A DNA stretch of 64,000 bases. Source: Crocinitomicaceae bacterium (GTDB taxonomy: Bacteria; Bacteroidota; Bacteroidia; Flavobacteriales_D; Crocinitomicaceae). The notes below the pieces were generated by a model. It did no database searches and had not been told where the DNA came from. It worked only from the letters and a program-made list of their open reading frames with translations. The translations under genes were made by a program, and so were the position numbers. The DNA lies in NCBI GenBank assembly GCA_024643545.1, contig JAHEMR010000002.1, forward strand, positions 1-64,000, in the 5' to 3' direction. This document shows, in pieces, positions 35,826 through 45,178 of the stretch (its first letter is position 1; each line of letters opens with the position of its first letter).

Positions 35826-36278
35826 TTAACGTTTTAAGGCGCGATCCATTTCTCTGCGATCATCTTTCTCTTTGAGATCATTGCGCTTATCATGAAGCTT
35901 TTTACCGACTGCACAGGCAATGTGCATTTTCACCCAACCTTTTTCAGAAAGAAATAATTTCGTTGGAATTAATGTGTTTCCTTTGATTTTTAGAAATTTC
36001 TCGATACGAACAATCTCTTTTCGATTCAAAAGAATTTTACGATCTGCTCTCGGCTTGTGATTATAAAACGAACCATTTTCATATTCCGTTACGTGCATGT
36101 TTCGAATCCAAACTTCGTTGTTGTAAAAGATTCCGTATGCTTCTAGAATACTCGCTTTCCCGTTTCGAATGCTTTTAATTTCAGTTCCAGAAAGCACCAT
36201 TCCAGCAATAAATTCCTCCTCGAGATGGTATTCAAATCGAGCACGTTTGTTCCGTATGTTTAGTTCTTTCACTGCCAT
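35826..36278 (-). CDS. smpB: SsrA-binding protein
   Basis: 150 residues. Recognisable SmpB sequence: NKRARFEYHLEEEFIAGMVLSGTEIKSIR, then EVWIRNMHVTEY, the basic C-terminal tail with KKLHDKRNDLKEKDDRREMDRALKR. It binds tmRNA and brings it to stalled ribosomes for trans-translation. The promoter element ends only seven bases before the ATG, implying a very short or absent leader. No ssrA gene is seen next to it. Confidence 0.97.
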   Translation of the reverse strand: MAVKELNIRNKRARFEYHLEEEFIAGMVLSGTEIKSIRNGKASILEAYGIFYNNEVWIRNMHVTEYENGSFYNHKPRADRKILLNRKEIVRIEKFLKIKGNTLIPTKLFLSEKGWVKMHIACAVGKKLHDKRNDLKEKDDRREMDRALKR

Positions 36279-36285
36279 GGCATCA

Positions 36286-36293
36286 CAAAGTTA
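36286..36293 (-). promoter_or_regulatory. TAnnTTTG promoter -7 element of smpB
   Basis: Minus strand TAACTTTG, exact consensus. Only seven bases separate it from the smpB ATG, so the mRNA would be leaderless or nearly so. Confidence 0.5.
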
Positions 36294-36366
36294 ATCAAAT
36301 GTTAATAGAGCCTCTAACTTACAGATAGTATTTACAAAGAATCCGTGCTATTTTGAAAAGAATAAG

Positions 36367-36374
36367 TACTTTTG
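36367..36374 (+). promoter_or_regulatory. TAnnTTTG promoter -7 element of recR
   Basis: TACTTTTG, exact consensus, 16 bases before the GTG start of recR. Confidence 0.55.
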
Positions 36375-36390
36375 AAAATCAATTTGACAC

Positions 36391-37002
36391 GTGAATATCC
36401 CATCTAAACACTTCGAAAAAGCCGTAGATCAACTCGCCACACTTCCCGGTGTTGGACGTCGTTCTGCACTTCGTTTAGCCTTGGATCTCTTCAAACGAAG
36501 TGAAGTGGAAATTGCTGATTTTACCAGCGCTTTAATTGACTTCAAACAAAAAGTTCTGCATTGCAGCAGTTGCGGAAACATGACAGATGATCCCGTTTGT
36601 GCAATTTGTGCGAATCCAAAACGAGATCACGCAACCATTTGCATTGTCGAAGACATTCGCGACGTCATGGCCATTGAATCCACCTCTACTTACCAAGGAA
36701 TCTATCACGTTCTTGGTGGCATCATTTCACCAATGGACGGAATCGGACCAACGGATTTGAACATTGAAAGCCTCCTGAAAAAAATGGAAAAAGAAGAAGT
36801 ACGTGAAATCATCTTTGCCTTAAGTCCAACGATGGAGGGTGACACGACCAATTTTTACTTGTACAAGAAATTGCAACATTTTGATTGTTTGGTGACTTCC
36901 ATTTCGCGTGGAATTGCCGTTGGGTCGGAATTGCAATATGCAGATGAACTCACACTTGGACGATCCTTACAGCAACGTCAAGTATTCCAAAGTGGACATT
37001 AG
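36391..37002 (+). CDS. recR: recombination mediator protein RecR
   Basis: 203 residues from GTG 36391. Helix-hairpin-helix LATLPGVGRRSALRLAL (about 15-32), zinc-finger Cys4 (CSSCGNMTDDPVCAIC, about 54-69) and Toprim core (ICIVEDIRDVMAIE). It acts with RecO and RecF to load RecA at gaps. Overlaps the convergent gene by four bases. Confidence 0.97.
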   Translation: MNIPSKHFEKAVDQLATLPGVGRRSALRLALDLFKRSEVEIADFTSALIDFKQKVLHCSSCGNMTDDPVCAICANPKRDHATICIVEDIRDVMAIESTSTYQGIYHVLGGIISPMDGIGPTDLNIESLLKKMEKEEVREIIFALSPTMEGDTTNFYLYKKLQHFDCLVTSISRGIAVGSELQYADELTLGRSLQQRQVFQSGH

Positions 37003-37739
37003 TCCATCTCGTGAAAGAGTTTCGTTCGGTGTTTCAAGTAACGAAAAGTAAGTCCGAAAATAGCGATCCCACCACCGAAAACCAACCATCCTTCTACATA
37101 TGAACGGTAAAATTCTGAAAAGGGATAAATCTTATTGATAAGAAGTGAGTAAATGCACAAGGCTATTGTTAAACTCGCGGTCCAACCAGGGTATTCGTTT
37201 TTGAAGACGATTCTCCACGAAAAATCATTGCGACTAGCAGCATACAAAAATGGATTCGGGATCAAACGAGGCGTTCTGCGGTGCCACCTTTCATATTCCT
37301 CACCGAACTTTCTGCGCAAAAACTGTTCCTCGGCATACATGATAAACAGGTAGTAAACAACAAAAACAATTGTTGCTGCAACAATCAACCATGAAATACT
37401 TAACAAGGTAGTCCACCCTACCCAAATCAGAATATTTGCCAAGTACAAAGGATGTCGAACGATGGAGTACATTCCTTTTGTATTGAGCACTTCCGCAACC
37501 TGATGGCTACGGTTCCGACCGGATGTATGCATGCTTCGGTGGCCAACAGTCAACGCACGTATCAAATGTCCCAAAACGACTAAAAAATAAGCTACTTCTT
37601 CGATTGAACCGAAGTGCGTTCGTTCTGAAGAATCAATTATCTGAATCGAAAACGCAACAATCGCGAACAAAACAGGAACAAATCCACGGTACCTAAAAAG
37701 TTGATTTCCTATATGTTCGAGCGAATTATTGAATGACAT
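36999..37739 (-). CDS. membrane methyltransferase-like protein (isoprenylcysteine/phospholipid methyltransferase family)
   Basis: 246 residues with about six hydrophobic segments. The family core is clear: YSIVRHPLYLANILIWVGW (cofactor-binding region) and EEQFLRRKFGEEYERWHRRTPRLIPN (C-terminal ICMT/PEMT motif). An extra ~80-residue C-terminal extension with two more helices is present. It probably methylates a lipid or lipid-linked substrate at the inner membrane with SAM; the substrate is unknown. Convergent with recR, divergent from the START-like gene. Confidence 0.8.
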   Translation of the reverse strand: MSFNNSLEHIGNQLFRYRGFVPVLFAIVAFSIQIIDSSERTHFGSIEEVAYFLVVLGHLIRALTVGHRSMHTSGRNRSHQVAEVLNTKGMYSIVRHPLYLANILIWVGWTTLLSISWLIVAATIVFVVYYLFIMYAEEQFLRRKFGEEYERWHRRTPRLIPNPFLYAASRNDFSWRIVFKNEYPGWTASLTIALCIYSLLINKIYPFSEFYRSYVEGWLVFGGGIAIFGLTFRYLKHRTKLFHEMD

Positions 37740-37800
37740 TTACGATTTAATTAGTATATTGCGGAGGCTTAACAAAATTAGAATTATTTACGGAAGTCCC

Positions 37801-38184
37801 ATGAAAGAAAAATACGAATTAGAATTTCTGCTTAAAACATCACCGCGTATATTGGAGAAATTAATCAACACGCCTGATGGATTATCAGAATGGTTCGCGG
37901 ATGACGTGAATATTAAAGATGACATTTATTCATTTGAATGGGATGGTAACGAAGAAGAAGCACGTTTATTACAAAACAAGCCAAATGCGAAAATCCGTTG
38001 GAAATGGCTTTCAGATGAAGAAGATGGACTTGATGTGTACTTCGAAATTGCCTATATCGTTGATCCAATGACTTCCTCCGTATCACTTCAAATCACGGAC
38101 TTCGCTTATCCAGCTGATAAAGAAAGTGCCATCATGCTTTGGAACCAACAAGTGAATGATTTAAAAAGAGTTCTTGGTTCTTAG
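37801..38184 (+). CDS. small START-like domain protein
   Basis: 127 residues from ATG 37801; the frame is open for 24 codons upstream, but those are unlike protein and the family begins with MKEKYELEFLLKTSPRIL. The sequence (TPDGLSEWFADDVNIKDDIYSFEWDG) matches the small START/AHA1-like proteins of Bacteroidota, a helix-grip fold that binds hydrophobic ligands. Often found beside the LptF/LptG-type permease gene, as here; functional link unproven. Confidence 0.87.
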   Translation: MKEKYELEFLLKTSPRILEKLINTPDGLSEWFADDVNIKDDIYSFEWDGNEEEARLLQNKPNAKIRWKWLSDEEDGLDVYFEIAYIVDPMTSSVSLQITDFAYPADKESAIMLWNQQVNDLKRVLGS

Positions 38185-38221
38185 CACACACAATTCTTCG
38201 TCTTTTTCGACGTTTATTAGC

Positions 38222-38229
38222 TACCTTTG
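38222..38229 (+). promoter_or_regulatory. TAnnTTTG promoter -7 element
   Basis: TACCTTTG, exact consensus. It covers the TTG at 38227 that could be mistaken for a start codon; the next in-frame TTG at 38245 lies 15 bases downstream and suits a start. Confidence 0.6.
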
Positions 38230-38244
38230 TGGAAATTTTCAAGC

Positions 38245-39705
38245 TTGAAAAGACTGTACCTTTTTAGTATAAGATCATTTGCCGGTCCATTTATTGTGAC
38301 ACTGGTGATTTCGATGTTTATGCTCATTCTTCAGTTTTTTTGGGTCTACATGGATGACTTAATGGGAAAAGGCTTGAGTATTTGGGTGTTTTTCGAATTG
38401 CTTTTTTACGCCTCTGCAAACCTAATTCCGCTAGCACTTCCTTTAGCCATCTTACTTTCCTCATTAATGACCTTTGGGAGTTTCGCAGAGAAAAATGAAC
38501 TTACCGCCTTAAAATCAAGTGGACTTTCCCTATACAGAATCATGAGGCCCTTAATGGTAATTGTCGTAATGATTTCCATTGCAACGTTTTACTTTGCCAA
38601 TTATGTAATTCCTGTGTTTAACTTGAAATTTCACACCCTCATTTACGACATTCAAAACACAAAGATTTCTTCTATTTTAACCCCAGGTGTTTACACAAAA
38701 GACTTTGAAGGATTTTCAATAAAAGTTGAAGCGTACAACGATTCTGTTTACAAAGGAATCACCATTCACGATTATAGTCATCCGAGCGAATTAAAAACCG
38801 TTAAAGCAAAAGAAGCCCGGATTTACAAATCTGTAAACGGTCAATTCATGTTTTTTGATTTAAAAAATGGAAAAATATTGGAGGAACTCGATATCCAAAA
38901 TCCACTTTTTTTACCCGATGGAAGCATTCAAAATCCCTCAGGAAGACCTTCAAGAGTTTCTTATTTCGAACATGGCACCTACAAATTAGACATTGCCGGA
39001 TTTAATTTAAACCGCACGGACGAGGATCTATTCACTGATAAATATGAAATGCTGAACGTGTTTCAAATCAACTCAGCGATGGATTCCCTAGAGAAAAAAA
39101 AATTGCAAATCAAGGAGAACTTTGCAAAAAACAGCAGTAAGGAATTTGTGAGTTTTAATGATAAAATTGTGTACAATAATCCGAACTCCGGACTAGCACA
39201 AACGGAAAAAATAAAAGCTGTTCAATTTAATCAACTTACTGATGTAGACAAACTTCAAGCGAGAAACATTGTCATATCTCGGTTAAGAAGAACCAACGAA
39301 ACCGTTGATAACCAGAATCAATTCATGGAAGTGATGGAAAAAGAAGCAGACTTATTTTGGATTGAATTTCATAACAAACTGGCTTTAACGTATTCCATTG
39401 TTGTCTTGTTCTTTGTTGGAGGTCCACTTGGTGCGATCATTCGAAAAGGAGGATTCGGTGCGCCAGTAGTTATCGCAGCATTAACCTTTATGGTTTACTT
39501 CATGTTGAATAGTGTTGGACGAAATCTCGCAGAAACAAATACTGTTTCTCCATTTATTGGAATGTGGTTAGCTGGATTTTTCTTTACTCCGGTCGCATGG
39601 ATCATCACCCGAGCTGCAGCAAATGACGCGCAGGTTTTTTCACAAGAGATGTGGAAAAACCTACTTTCGAAAATAACAAAGAAAAATGAAGGTACTCGTT
39701 CTTAG
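38245..39705 (+). CDS. LptF/LptG family permease
   Basis: 486 residues from TTG 38245, beginning MKRLYLFSIRSFAGPFIVTL as in other Bacteroidota members. Six membrane helices in two groups (about 12-33, 50-72, 95-118 and 385-405, 415-435, 445-465) flank a beta-jellyroll-like periplasmic domain. LptF and LptG form the inner-membrane part of the exporter that lifts LPS to the Lpt bridge; which of the two this is cannot be settled. Followed directly by two glycosyltransferases, suggesting an envelope-glycan operon. The 3' end overlaps the next gene by 20 bases. Confidence 0.9.
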   Translation: MKRLYLFSIRSFAGPFIVTLVISMFMLILQFFWVYMDDLMGKGLSIWVFFELLFYASANLIPLALPLAILLSSLMTFGSFAEKNELTALKSSGLSLYRIMRPLMVIVVMISIATFYFANYVIPVFNLKFHTLIYDIQNTKISSILTPGVYTKDFEGFSIKVEAYNDSVYKGITIHDYSHPSELKTVKAKEARIYKSVNGQFMFFDLKNGKILEELDIQNPLFLPDGSIQNPSGRPSRVSYFEHGTYKLDIAGFNLNRTDEDLFTDKYEMLNVFQINSAMDSLEKKKLQIKENFAKNSSKEFVSFNDKIVYNNPNSGLAQTEKIKAVQFNQLTDVDKLQARNIVISRLRRTNETVDNQNQFMEVMEKEADLFWIEFHNKLALTYSIVVLFFVGGPLGAIIRKGGFGAPVVIAALTFMVYFMLNSVGRNLAETNTVSPFIGMWLAGFFFTPVAWIITRAAANDAQVFSQEMWKNLLSKITKKNEGTRS

Positions 39706-40870
39706 CCACAAACCACCCTACCCGATCGTTGATGGAGGTTGTCTTGCAATGAGTCGATTCATCATTGATTTACAAGGAATCAAGCAAATTGAAAAAATTG
39801 ATTACATCACCTTAAGCACGCATAAACACCCCTTCATTCTAGCTGAATATGATCAAGTAACGAATGATAAAGTGTCCTTTGAAGGCATCCCGATTGACAC
39901 TAAGATCAAACTGCTACCTGCACTTGCTTCTTTACTCACAAAGAAATCCTATCATGCCAAACGGTTCCTTCATCCGCAGGTAACTCAAACACTTTTGGCT
40001 AAATTAAGCGCGACGAATTATAATGTCATAATTTTTGAAAGTTTGTACGCAGCAATTTACACCCCAATCATTCGATCTGTTTTTAAAGGGAAAATTTGCT
40101 ACCGTTCTCACAACTTAGAATTTCGCATTTGGAGTGATTTAGCACAAAACGAAAAGAATCCTTTGAAAGCGTGGTACATAAAGCAACTGGCAAAAACCTT
40201 AAAAATTGAAGAGTTAAAAACTTGGAACCTTGTGGATTCAATCTTTCCAATTTCAAAAAATGACGCGGATTACATGAAGCAATTCACACAGACATCGGTT
40301 CAATATTTACCCTCTTCCATGCCTGACAACCAACGGGAGGTGAATAAGACAATTCAACGCGTTTGTTTTCTTGGTTCATTTGATTGGGAACCGAACCTAG
40401 AAGCTGTAAAATGGTTTATTGATTCAATCTTACCAATCATCACATTGGAATTTCCGCAAATTGAATTTCATATCGCCGGTAGAAAAAGTACTGAAATTTC
40501 AGCTGAATACCGAAAATCATCCGTAGTCATTCATGGTTTCATTGAAGACCCTTTACAATTTATTGCAGAAAATGGAATCTTCGTTGCTGGACTTCAATCA
40601 GGATCAGGAATAAAAATGAAAATCCTTGAAGCAATGAGTATCGGTGCGCCATGTGTATTGACAACAAAAGCAGCAGAAGGACTTACAATAGAAAACATAA
40701 TACCCGTTCACGACAATAGCGAATCGTTTATTTCAGACATTCGATCACTTTTAACGAACGAACAACAACGTATTGTAAGAGGAACACTTGGGAAAAAATT
40801 TATACAAGAAAATTTCTCATCAACGTTGGTTCATGAAATTCTGGAAGAACAATTCCGACCATCCTTTTGA
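39686..40870 (+). CDS. glycosyltransferase (GT4-like)
   Basis: 394 residues, cytoplasmic, GT-B fold. The N-terminal domain begins MKVLVLSHKPPYPIVDGG; the C-terminal domain shows VCFLGSFDWEPNLEAVKWFID, IEFHIAGRK and the donor-binding GSGIKMKILEAMSIGAPCV with the EGL that follows. It should add a sugar from a nucleotide donor to a surface glycan. Overlaps the permease stop by 20 bases. Acceptor unknown. Confidence 0.88.
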   Translation: MKVLVLSHKPPYPIVDGGCLAMSRFIIDLQGIKQIEKIDYITLSTHKHPFILAEYDQVTNDKVSFEGIPIDTKIKLLPALASLLTKKSYHAKRFLHPQVTQTLLAKLSATNYNVIIFESLYAAIYTPIIRSVFKGKICYRSHNLEFRIWSDLAQNEKNPLKAWYIKQLAKTLKIEELKTWNLVDSIFPISKNDADYMKQFTQTSVQYLPSSMPDNQREVNKTIQRVCFLGSFDWEPNLEAVKWFIDSILPIITLEFPQIEFHIAGRKSTEISAEYRKSSVVIHGFIEDPLQFIAENGIFVAGLQSGSGIKMKILEAMSIGAPCVLTTKAAEGLTIENIIPVHDNSESFISDIRSLLTNEQQRIVRGTLGKKFIQENFSSTLVHEILEEQFRPSF

Positions 40871-40927
40871 TTTTCAAAAACAATCGGTAAATAATGTTTA
40901 ATATTGTAATTCCATCAGAAACAGTAC

Positions 40928-42091
40928 ATGTTATTCATTGAAATCACTTTATGGCTTGGCATCGGATTGATTCTTCACAGCTATGTGATTTACCCAAAAC
41001 TAGTTCAATACTTTTCCAAATACCGAAAAACGAATGAACTTATTTACGTGGATGAACTTCCGCCAATAACAATCATCATTCCTGCTCATAACGAAGAGAA
41101 AGTCATTGGTCAAAAACTAGAAACCTTATTGCAGTCACGATTTCCGTTGGATCGCATCGAGTTATTAATTGGAGCCGACAATTGCAAGGATCAAACCAGC
41201 TCCATTGTTCTCTCGTATCAAGATCGGTTTCCGGACATGAACCTTGTTGAATTTACAGAAAGACAAGGCAAAATAAACATTGTCAATCAGCTCGTTAAAA
41301 AAGCAAAACATGAAATCATCGTGATGACCGATGCAAATGTGCTGTTTGATTCAAACACATTGAATGAATTGGTAAAACATTTTAAAAACCCAAAAATTGG
41401 ACTTGTGGATAGCCGCATGGAGCACTTTGGATTAAAAGAAACAGGGATTTCCATGGCAGAAAACGGCTACATATCCAATGAAGTTCAGACGAAATTTGGG
41501 GAAGGGAAAATTTGGGGAGCGATGATGGGGCCTTTTGGTGGTTGTTTCGCATTCAGAAAAGTTTGTTTTCAGCCGATTCCAACACATTTTTTAGTGGATG
41601 ATTTTTATTTGAACATGGTCATTCTTCGACAAGGATATCAGTGCATCAATGAACAAAATGCACGCGTGTTCGAAGATGTTTCCAATGAATCATGGATTGA
41701 ATTCAAACGTAAGATTCGTATTTCCGCAGGAAACTTTCAAAACCTTAGTCGATTTTGGGCAATGTTATTTCGATTCGATGGCATTTCCTACGCATTTTTC
41801 TCACACAAATTCCTTCGGTGGATTTTGCCGTTTTTCATGTTGTTCATCTTAATAGGGTCAAGTATTTTGAGCCGAGACCACATCGTTTATACCATTATGA
41901 ACGCATTATTTATCCTTCCATTGGGATTATACATTCCTGATTACCTGGGAAAAAAAATCGGTGTTCATTTTAAATGGGTGCGTTACATATTACACTTTAC
42001 GTCCATGAACATTGCGTTATTCCTCGGATTTTTCAAGTTTATCGGAGGAATTAAATCGAGTATTTGGGAACCAACGAAACGCCTACAGTGA
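40928..42091 (+). CDS. membrane glycosyltransferase family 2
   Basis: 387 residues. One N-terminal helix (about 3-20), a GT-A domain with ITIIIPAHNEEKVIGQKLETLL, GADNCKDQTSS and MTDANVLFD (metal/nucleotide-binding), and two or three C-terminal helices (about 295-315, 320-340, 350-372). Resembles membrane GT2 enzymes that build or extend surface polysaccharides. Its stop abuts the stop of the convergent gene with no gap. Confidence 0.88.
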   Translation: MLFIEITLWLGIGLILHSYVIYPKLVQYFSKYRKTNELIYVDELPPITIIIPAHNEEKVIGQKLETLLQSRFPLDRIELLIGADNCKDQTSSIVLSYQDRFPDMNLVEFTERQGKINIVNQLVKKAKHEIIVMTDANVLFDSNTLNELVKHFKNPKIGLVDSRMEHFGLKETGISMAENGYISNEVQTKFGEGKIWGAMMGPFGGCFAFRKVCFQPIPTHFLVDDFYLNMVILRQGYQCINEQNARVFEDVSNESWIEFKRKIRISAGNFQNLSRFWAMLFRFDGISYAFFSHKFLRWILPFFMLFILIGSSILSRDHIVYTIMNALFILPLGLYIPDYLGKKIGVHFKWVRYILHFTSMNIALFLGFFKFIGGIKSSIWEPTKRLQ

Positions 42092-42799
42092 TTAACGTCG
42101 CTGCAAGGATTTAAAGTGATCGTATTTATCCTTGATAAACAGAACCAATTCCATTTCTGAAGCTGTCTTGATGAAATTTTCATCGATGTTTAAGAAGGTG
42201 ATGAAATCATCAAAGATGTCCTCGGGAAGATCAATGATTTCAAATGCTACATACAAACGAAGTAATTCCTTCACAACGCGTCGTTGATCATCTTTGTATT
42301 GTTGTTCCGCAATCCACCGCTTACTTTGTTCTTTCTTTGAAAACGCTTGATACAAAGCCGTGATAGGACTTTCGAGTACATTTATCCCGGTAACCAAACG
42401 TGTTTCTCGTTGTGATAATGCTTGACGTTCTTCCTTGATTTGTTCCAATGATTTCAATGGACGAACCACTACTTGTTCAATTTCCTGCGGAATACGTTCG
42501 ATAATTGCGTAAATATGGCTTTGACAATCACCATCCGCTTTGGCGATGAATTCATAGACAGGATAACCTTTGGTGGATAACGCAATTTTATCTTCTGGAC
42601 GAACATACACTGAAAAAAAACCATTCGGTTGACCAAAAACACCTCGCCCAGTAGTCTTGTTAATTACCATCAGGTTGTAGAACATGTCTCGGTTCATTGT
42701 ATCCTCCACTCTTCCTGAAACGAATACTTGTTCACATTGACTCATCAACGAGGAATAGGTGAAAAGTATGAGTCCGAAAAGCAGGTTTTTTAATGACAT
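42092..42799 (-). CDS. secreted protein with carboxypeptidase-regulatory-like domain
   Basis: 235 residues with signal peptide (about 1-19). Residues ~24-95 have the beta-sandwich pattern of CarboxypepD_reg-like domains (VFVSGRVEDTMNRDMFYNLMVINKTTGRGVFG). The rest is helical and charged, ending near FIKDKYDHFKSLQRR. Such proteins are common near TonB-linked and envelope genes; function unknown. Two bases downstream of the protease gene, so co-transcribed with it. Confidence 0.72.
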   Translation of the reverse strand: MSLKNLLFGLILFTYSSLMSQCEQVFVSGRVEDTMNRDMFYNLMVINKTTGRGVFGQPNGFFSVYVRPEDKIALSTKGYPVYEFIAKADGDCQSHIYAIIERIPQEIEQVVVRPLKSLEQIKEERQALSQRETRLVTGINVLESPITALYQAFSKKEQSKRWIAEQQYKDDQRRVVKELLRLYVAFEIIDLPEDIFDDFITFLNIDENFIKTASEMELVLFIKDKYDHFKSLQRR

Positions 42800-42801
42800 C
42801 C

Positions 42802-43746
42802 TTATAGTTTTTCAAAGTACCAACTAAAATCAAGCACATCGCTCGCTAACAAATAGACGGGGAAACTCAATGAAAGTAACCAAAGAAACACAATCGTTAT
42901 TTTTAATCCCTTTCCAGCATCTTTTGAAACTGGAGCTAAAAGGGCAGAATTGACATGAGCGGCCATAAATTCATCGTTATTTTCCTCCGACAAGTCTAAA
43001 TATTTTTTCAATGCAGGAGTTTCTTCGATGAGGACTTCTTTTATTTTGGCGTAATGTTCATTACTTAATTCATCATAAGTGGACTGGTAGGTAATCTTTT
43101 TTTGATCTAAAATCGTCCGAATGTGATGATTTCGCTGAAACCCACGCACTTTGAATCCCATCAAAAATCCAAATGCTAAAATGACATAGCTATCAATCAT
43201 CCATCCAACAAAAATCATCAACAATGAGGAAAATAAGGCGAATAACATCAAAAACAAATCCCGTTTCTTGTTCACATACAACTTAAAAAGTTGTCCACCA
43301 TCCAAAGGATCGATGGGGAATAAATTCACCACGTTTAAGAACAAGAATAAAAAACTTAATTCCAACATCCATTCTTGCTGGTATTGGGAAGCAAAAACAA
43401 GCAAGGCGGAACCAATCCAAATCCCAGGAAAGGGTCCGGCGGAGATCACAAAAAAACTTTCTCTTTGCGAGTATTTTTCTTTGCTACCTTGAACAAAAGC
43501 TCCCATCAATGGAATGAAGAGCATCCGCACATTTTCATACTTGAATAACTTCATGAAGAGAAAATGTCCCATTTCATGAATGAATAAGACGAGAATAAGA
43601 AATAAAACAAAACGAAGTTGGTCCTTAAAAAGGAAAAGAAATGTCCCAACAAAAAGCACTAAAGAAAAGAATGTCAACCCCCAGTTGCTTTCGATTTTAA
43701 CTTTCTCAATCAACGGTTTTTGTGGATATAGATCAAATTCTTCCAT
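42802..43746 (-). CDS. M50-family intramembrane metalloprotease
   Basis: 314 residues. Zinc motif FIHEMGHFLFM (HExxH, about 57-63) and the distal LFPIDPLDGGQL (Asp ligand, about 141-152) define the site-2 protease fold. About six membrane helices, including one at the C-terminus. No PDZ domain is seen, unlike RseP. Substrate unknown; site-2 proteases often cleave anti-sigma factors or signal peptides. Neighbours are ffh upstream and a secreted protein downstream. Confidence 0.88.
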   Translation of the reverse strand: MEEFDLYPQKPLIEKVKIESNWGLTFFSLVLFVGTFLFLFKDQLRFVLFLILVLFIHEMGHFLFMKLFKYENVRMLFIPLMGAFVQGSKEKYSQRESFFVISAGPFPGIWIGSALLVFASQYQQEWMLELSFLFLFLNVVNLFPIDPLDGGQLFKLYVNKKRDLFLMLFALFSSLLMIFVGWMIDSYVILAFGFLMGFKVRGFQRNHHIRTILDQKKITYQSTYDELSNEHYAKIKEVLIEETPALKKYLDLSEENNDEFMAAHVNSALLAPVSKDAGKGLKITIVFLWLLSLSFPVYLLASDVLDFSWYFEKL

Positions 43747-43747
43747 T

Positions 43748-45094
43748 TTACATTCCAGGCATTCCGCCCATTCCTTTCATTTTGTTCATCATGCCCATCA
43801 TGTTGCGTGGATTGCTCATCATTTTCATCATTTTTCGCATATCCTCGAATTGTTTCATGAGTTTATTGACATCTTGCAACGTCGTTCCGCTTCCTTTTGC
43901 AATGCGTGCTTTTCTCGGATTATTGAGTAACCCTGGATTTGATCGCTCTTTTGGTGTCATAGATAAGATGATCGCTTCCACTCCTTTAAATGCATCGTCC
44001 GGAACATCTACATCCTTCATGGCTTTGCCCATTCCTGGAATCATGCCCATCAGGTCTTTAACATTCCCCATTTTTTTGATTTGCTGCAACTGCGCTAAGA
44101 AATCATTGAAATCAAACTGATCCTTCATGATTTTCTTCTGCAATTTTCGAGCTTCCTCTTCGTCGAACTGCTCTTGCGCTCTCTCTACCAAGGAAACAAC
44201 ATCCCCCATACCTAGAATACGGTCTGCCATACGTGATGGATAAAAAATGTCAAGCGCATCCATCTTCTCACCCGTTCCAACAAATTTTATTGGTTTATTT
44301 ACAATGGCTTTAATCGATAATGCTGCACCACCACGGGTATCACCGTCCAATTTAGTCAGTACGACACCATCAAAATTGATTCGGTCATTAAACGCCTTTG
44401 CTGTATTTACTGCATCTTGTCCAGTCATGGAATCCACCACAAATAACGTTTCATTTGGCTGAACCGCTTCTTTGACCTGTGCAATTTCATTCATCATTTG
44501 CTCATCCACCGCTAAACGTCCAGCGGTATCGATAATCACCACATTGAACGATTTACTTTTCGCGTATTGAATGGCTGCTTTGGAAATCGATACTGGACTT
44601 TTATCCTCTCTATTTGAGTAAACTTCGATTCCTAATTGTTCACCAAGTACATGTAACTGGTCAATTGCAGCAGGACGATACACATCACATGCAACTAACA
44701 ATACATTTTTTCCTTTTTTATTTTTTAGATAAGATCCTAATTTCCCCGTAAAGGTTGTTTTTCCTGATCCTTGTAAACCGGACATTAAAATAACCGACGG
44801 ATTCCCTTTTAGGTTGATTTCGGATTCATTTCCACCCATTAATTCCACCAATTCTTCGTGGCAGATTTTAATCATTAATTGTCCAGGTGAAACTGCATTT
44901 AACACATCTCGCCCAAGTGCTTTTTCCTTAACAGTATTGGTAAATTGCTTCGCCGTATTAAAATTCACATCGGCATCTAACAATGCACGACGTACTTCTT
45001 TTAGTGTTTCTGCAACATTTATCTCTGTGATTTGTCCTTGTCCCTTTAGGACTTTAAACGCGCGCTCAAACTTATCCGTTAAATTTTCAAACAT
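43748..45094 (-). CDS. ffh: signal recognition particle GTPase Ffh
   Basis: 448 residues, full length: N domain (about 1-85), G domain with GLQGSGKTTFTGKL (Walker A, about 110-120), DTAGRLAVDEQ and TKLDGDTRGGAAL, and a Met-rich M domain (after ~320) ending with Gly-Met-rich sequence (MMKMMSNPRNMMGMMNKMKG). It binds signal sequences and 4.5S RNA to deliver ribosomes to SecYEG. Ends one base from the M50 gene. Confidence 0.97.
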   Translation of the reverse strand: MFENLTDKFERAFKVLKGQGQITEINVAETLKEVRRALLDADVNFNTAKQFTNTVKEKALGRDVLNAVSPGQLMIKICHEELVELMGGNESEINLKGNPSVILMSGLQGSGKTTFTGKLGSYLKNKKGKNVLLVACDVYRPAAIDQLHVLGEQLGIEVYSNREDKSPVSISKAAIQYAKSKSFNVVIIDTAGRLAVDEQMMNEIAQVKEAVQPNETLFVVDSMTGQDAVNTAKAFNDRINFDGVVLTKLDGDTRGGAALSIKAIVNKPIKFVGTGEKMDALDIFYPSRMADRILGMGDVVSLVERAQEQFDEEEARKLQKKIMKDQFDFNDFLAQLQQIKKMGNVKDLMGMIPGMGKAMKDVDVPDDAFKGVEAIILSMTPKERSNPGLLNNPRKARIAKGSGTTLQDVNKLMKQFEDMRKMMKMMSNPRNMMGMMNKMKGMGGMPGM

Positions 45095-45117
45095 AGCAAT
45101 CCAATATTATTAAGGAA

Positions 45118-45125
45118 CAAAGATA
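45118..45125 (-). promoter_or_regulatory. TAnnTTTG promoter -7 element of ffh
   Basis: Minus strand TATCTTTG, exact consensus, 23 bases before the ffh ATG at 45094. Confidence 0.55.
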
Positions 45126-45178
45126 GCCAATTTAGGATGAAAAGTCCCGCTGACACTTGAAAAAGAATTCAATGAATG

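Noticed and set aside
35820..35834. Short palindrome (AAACGT/ACGTTT) between lolA and smpB
   Set aside because: It has weak AT-rich arms and lies over the smpB stop codon; it is too short and unstable for a confident terminator.
36279..36390. Possible tmRNA (ssrA) gene next to smpB
   Set aside because: The gap of about 110 bases is too short and has no tRNA-like ends or tag-coding sequence.
38227..38244. TTG 38227 as the start of the LptF/LptG gene
   Set aside because: The TTG is the end of an exact TAnnTTTG promoter element and the extra residues are not typical of the family.
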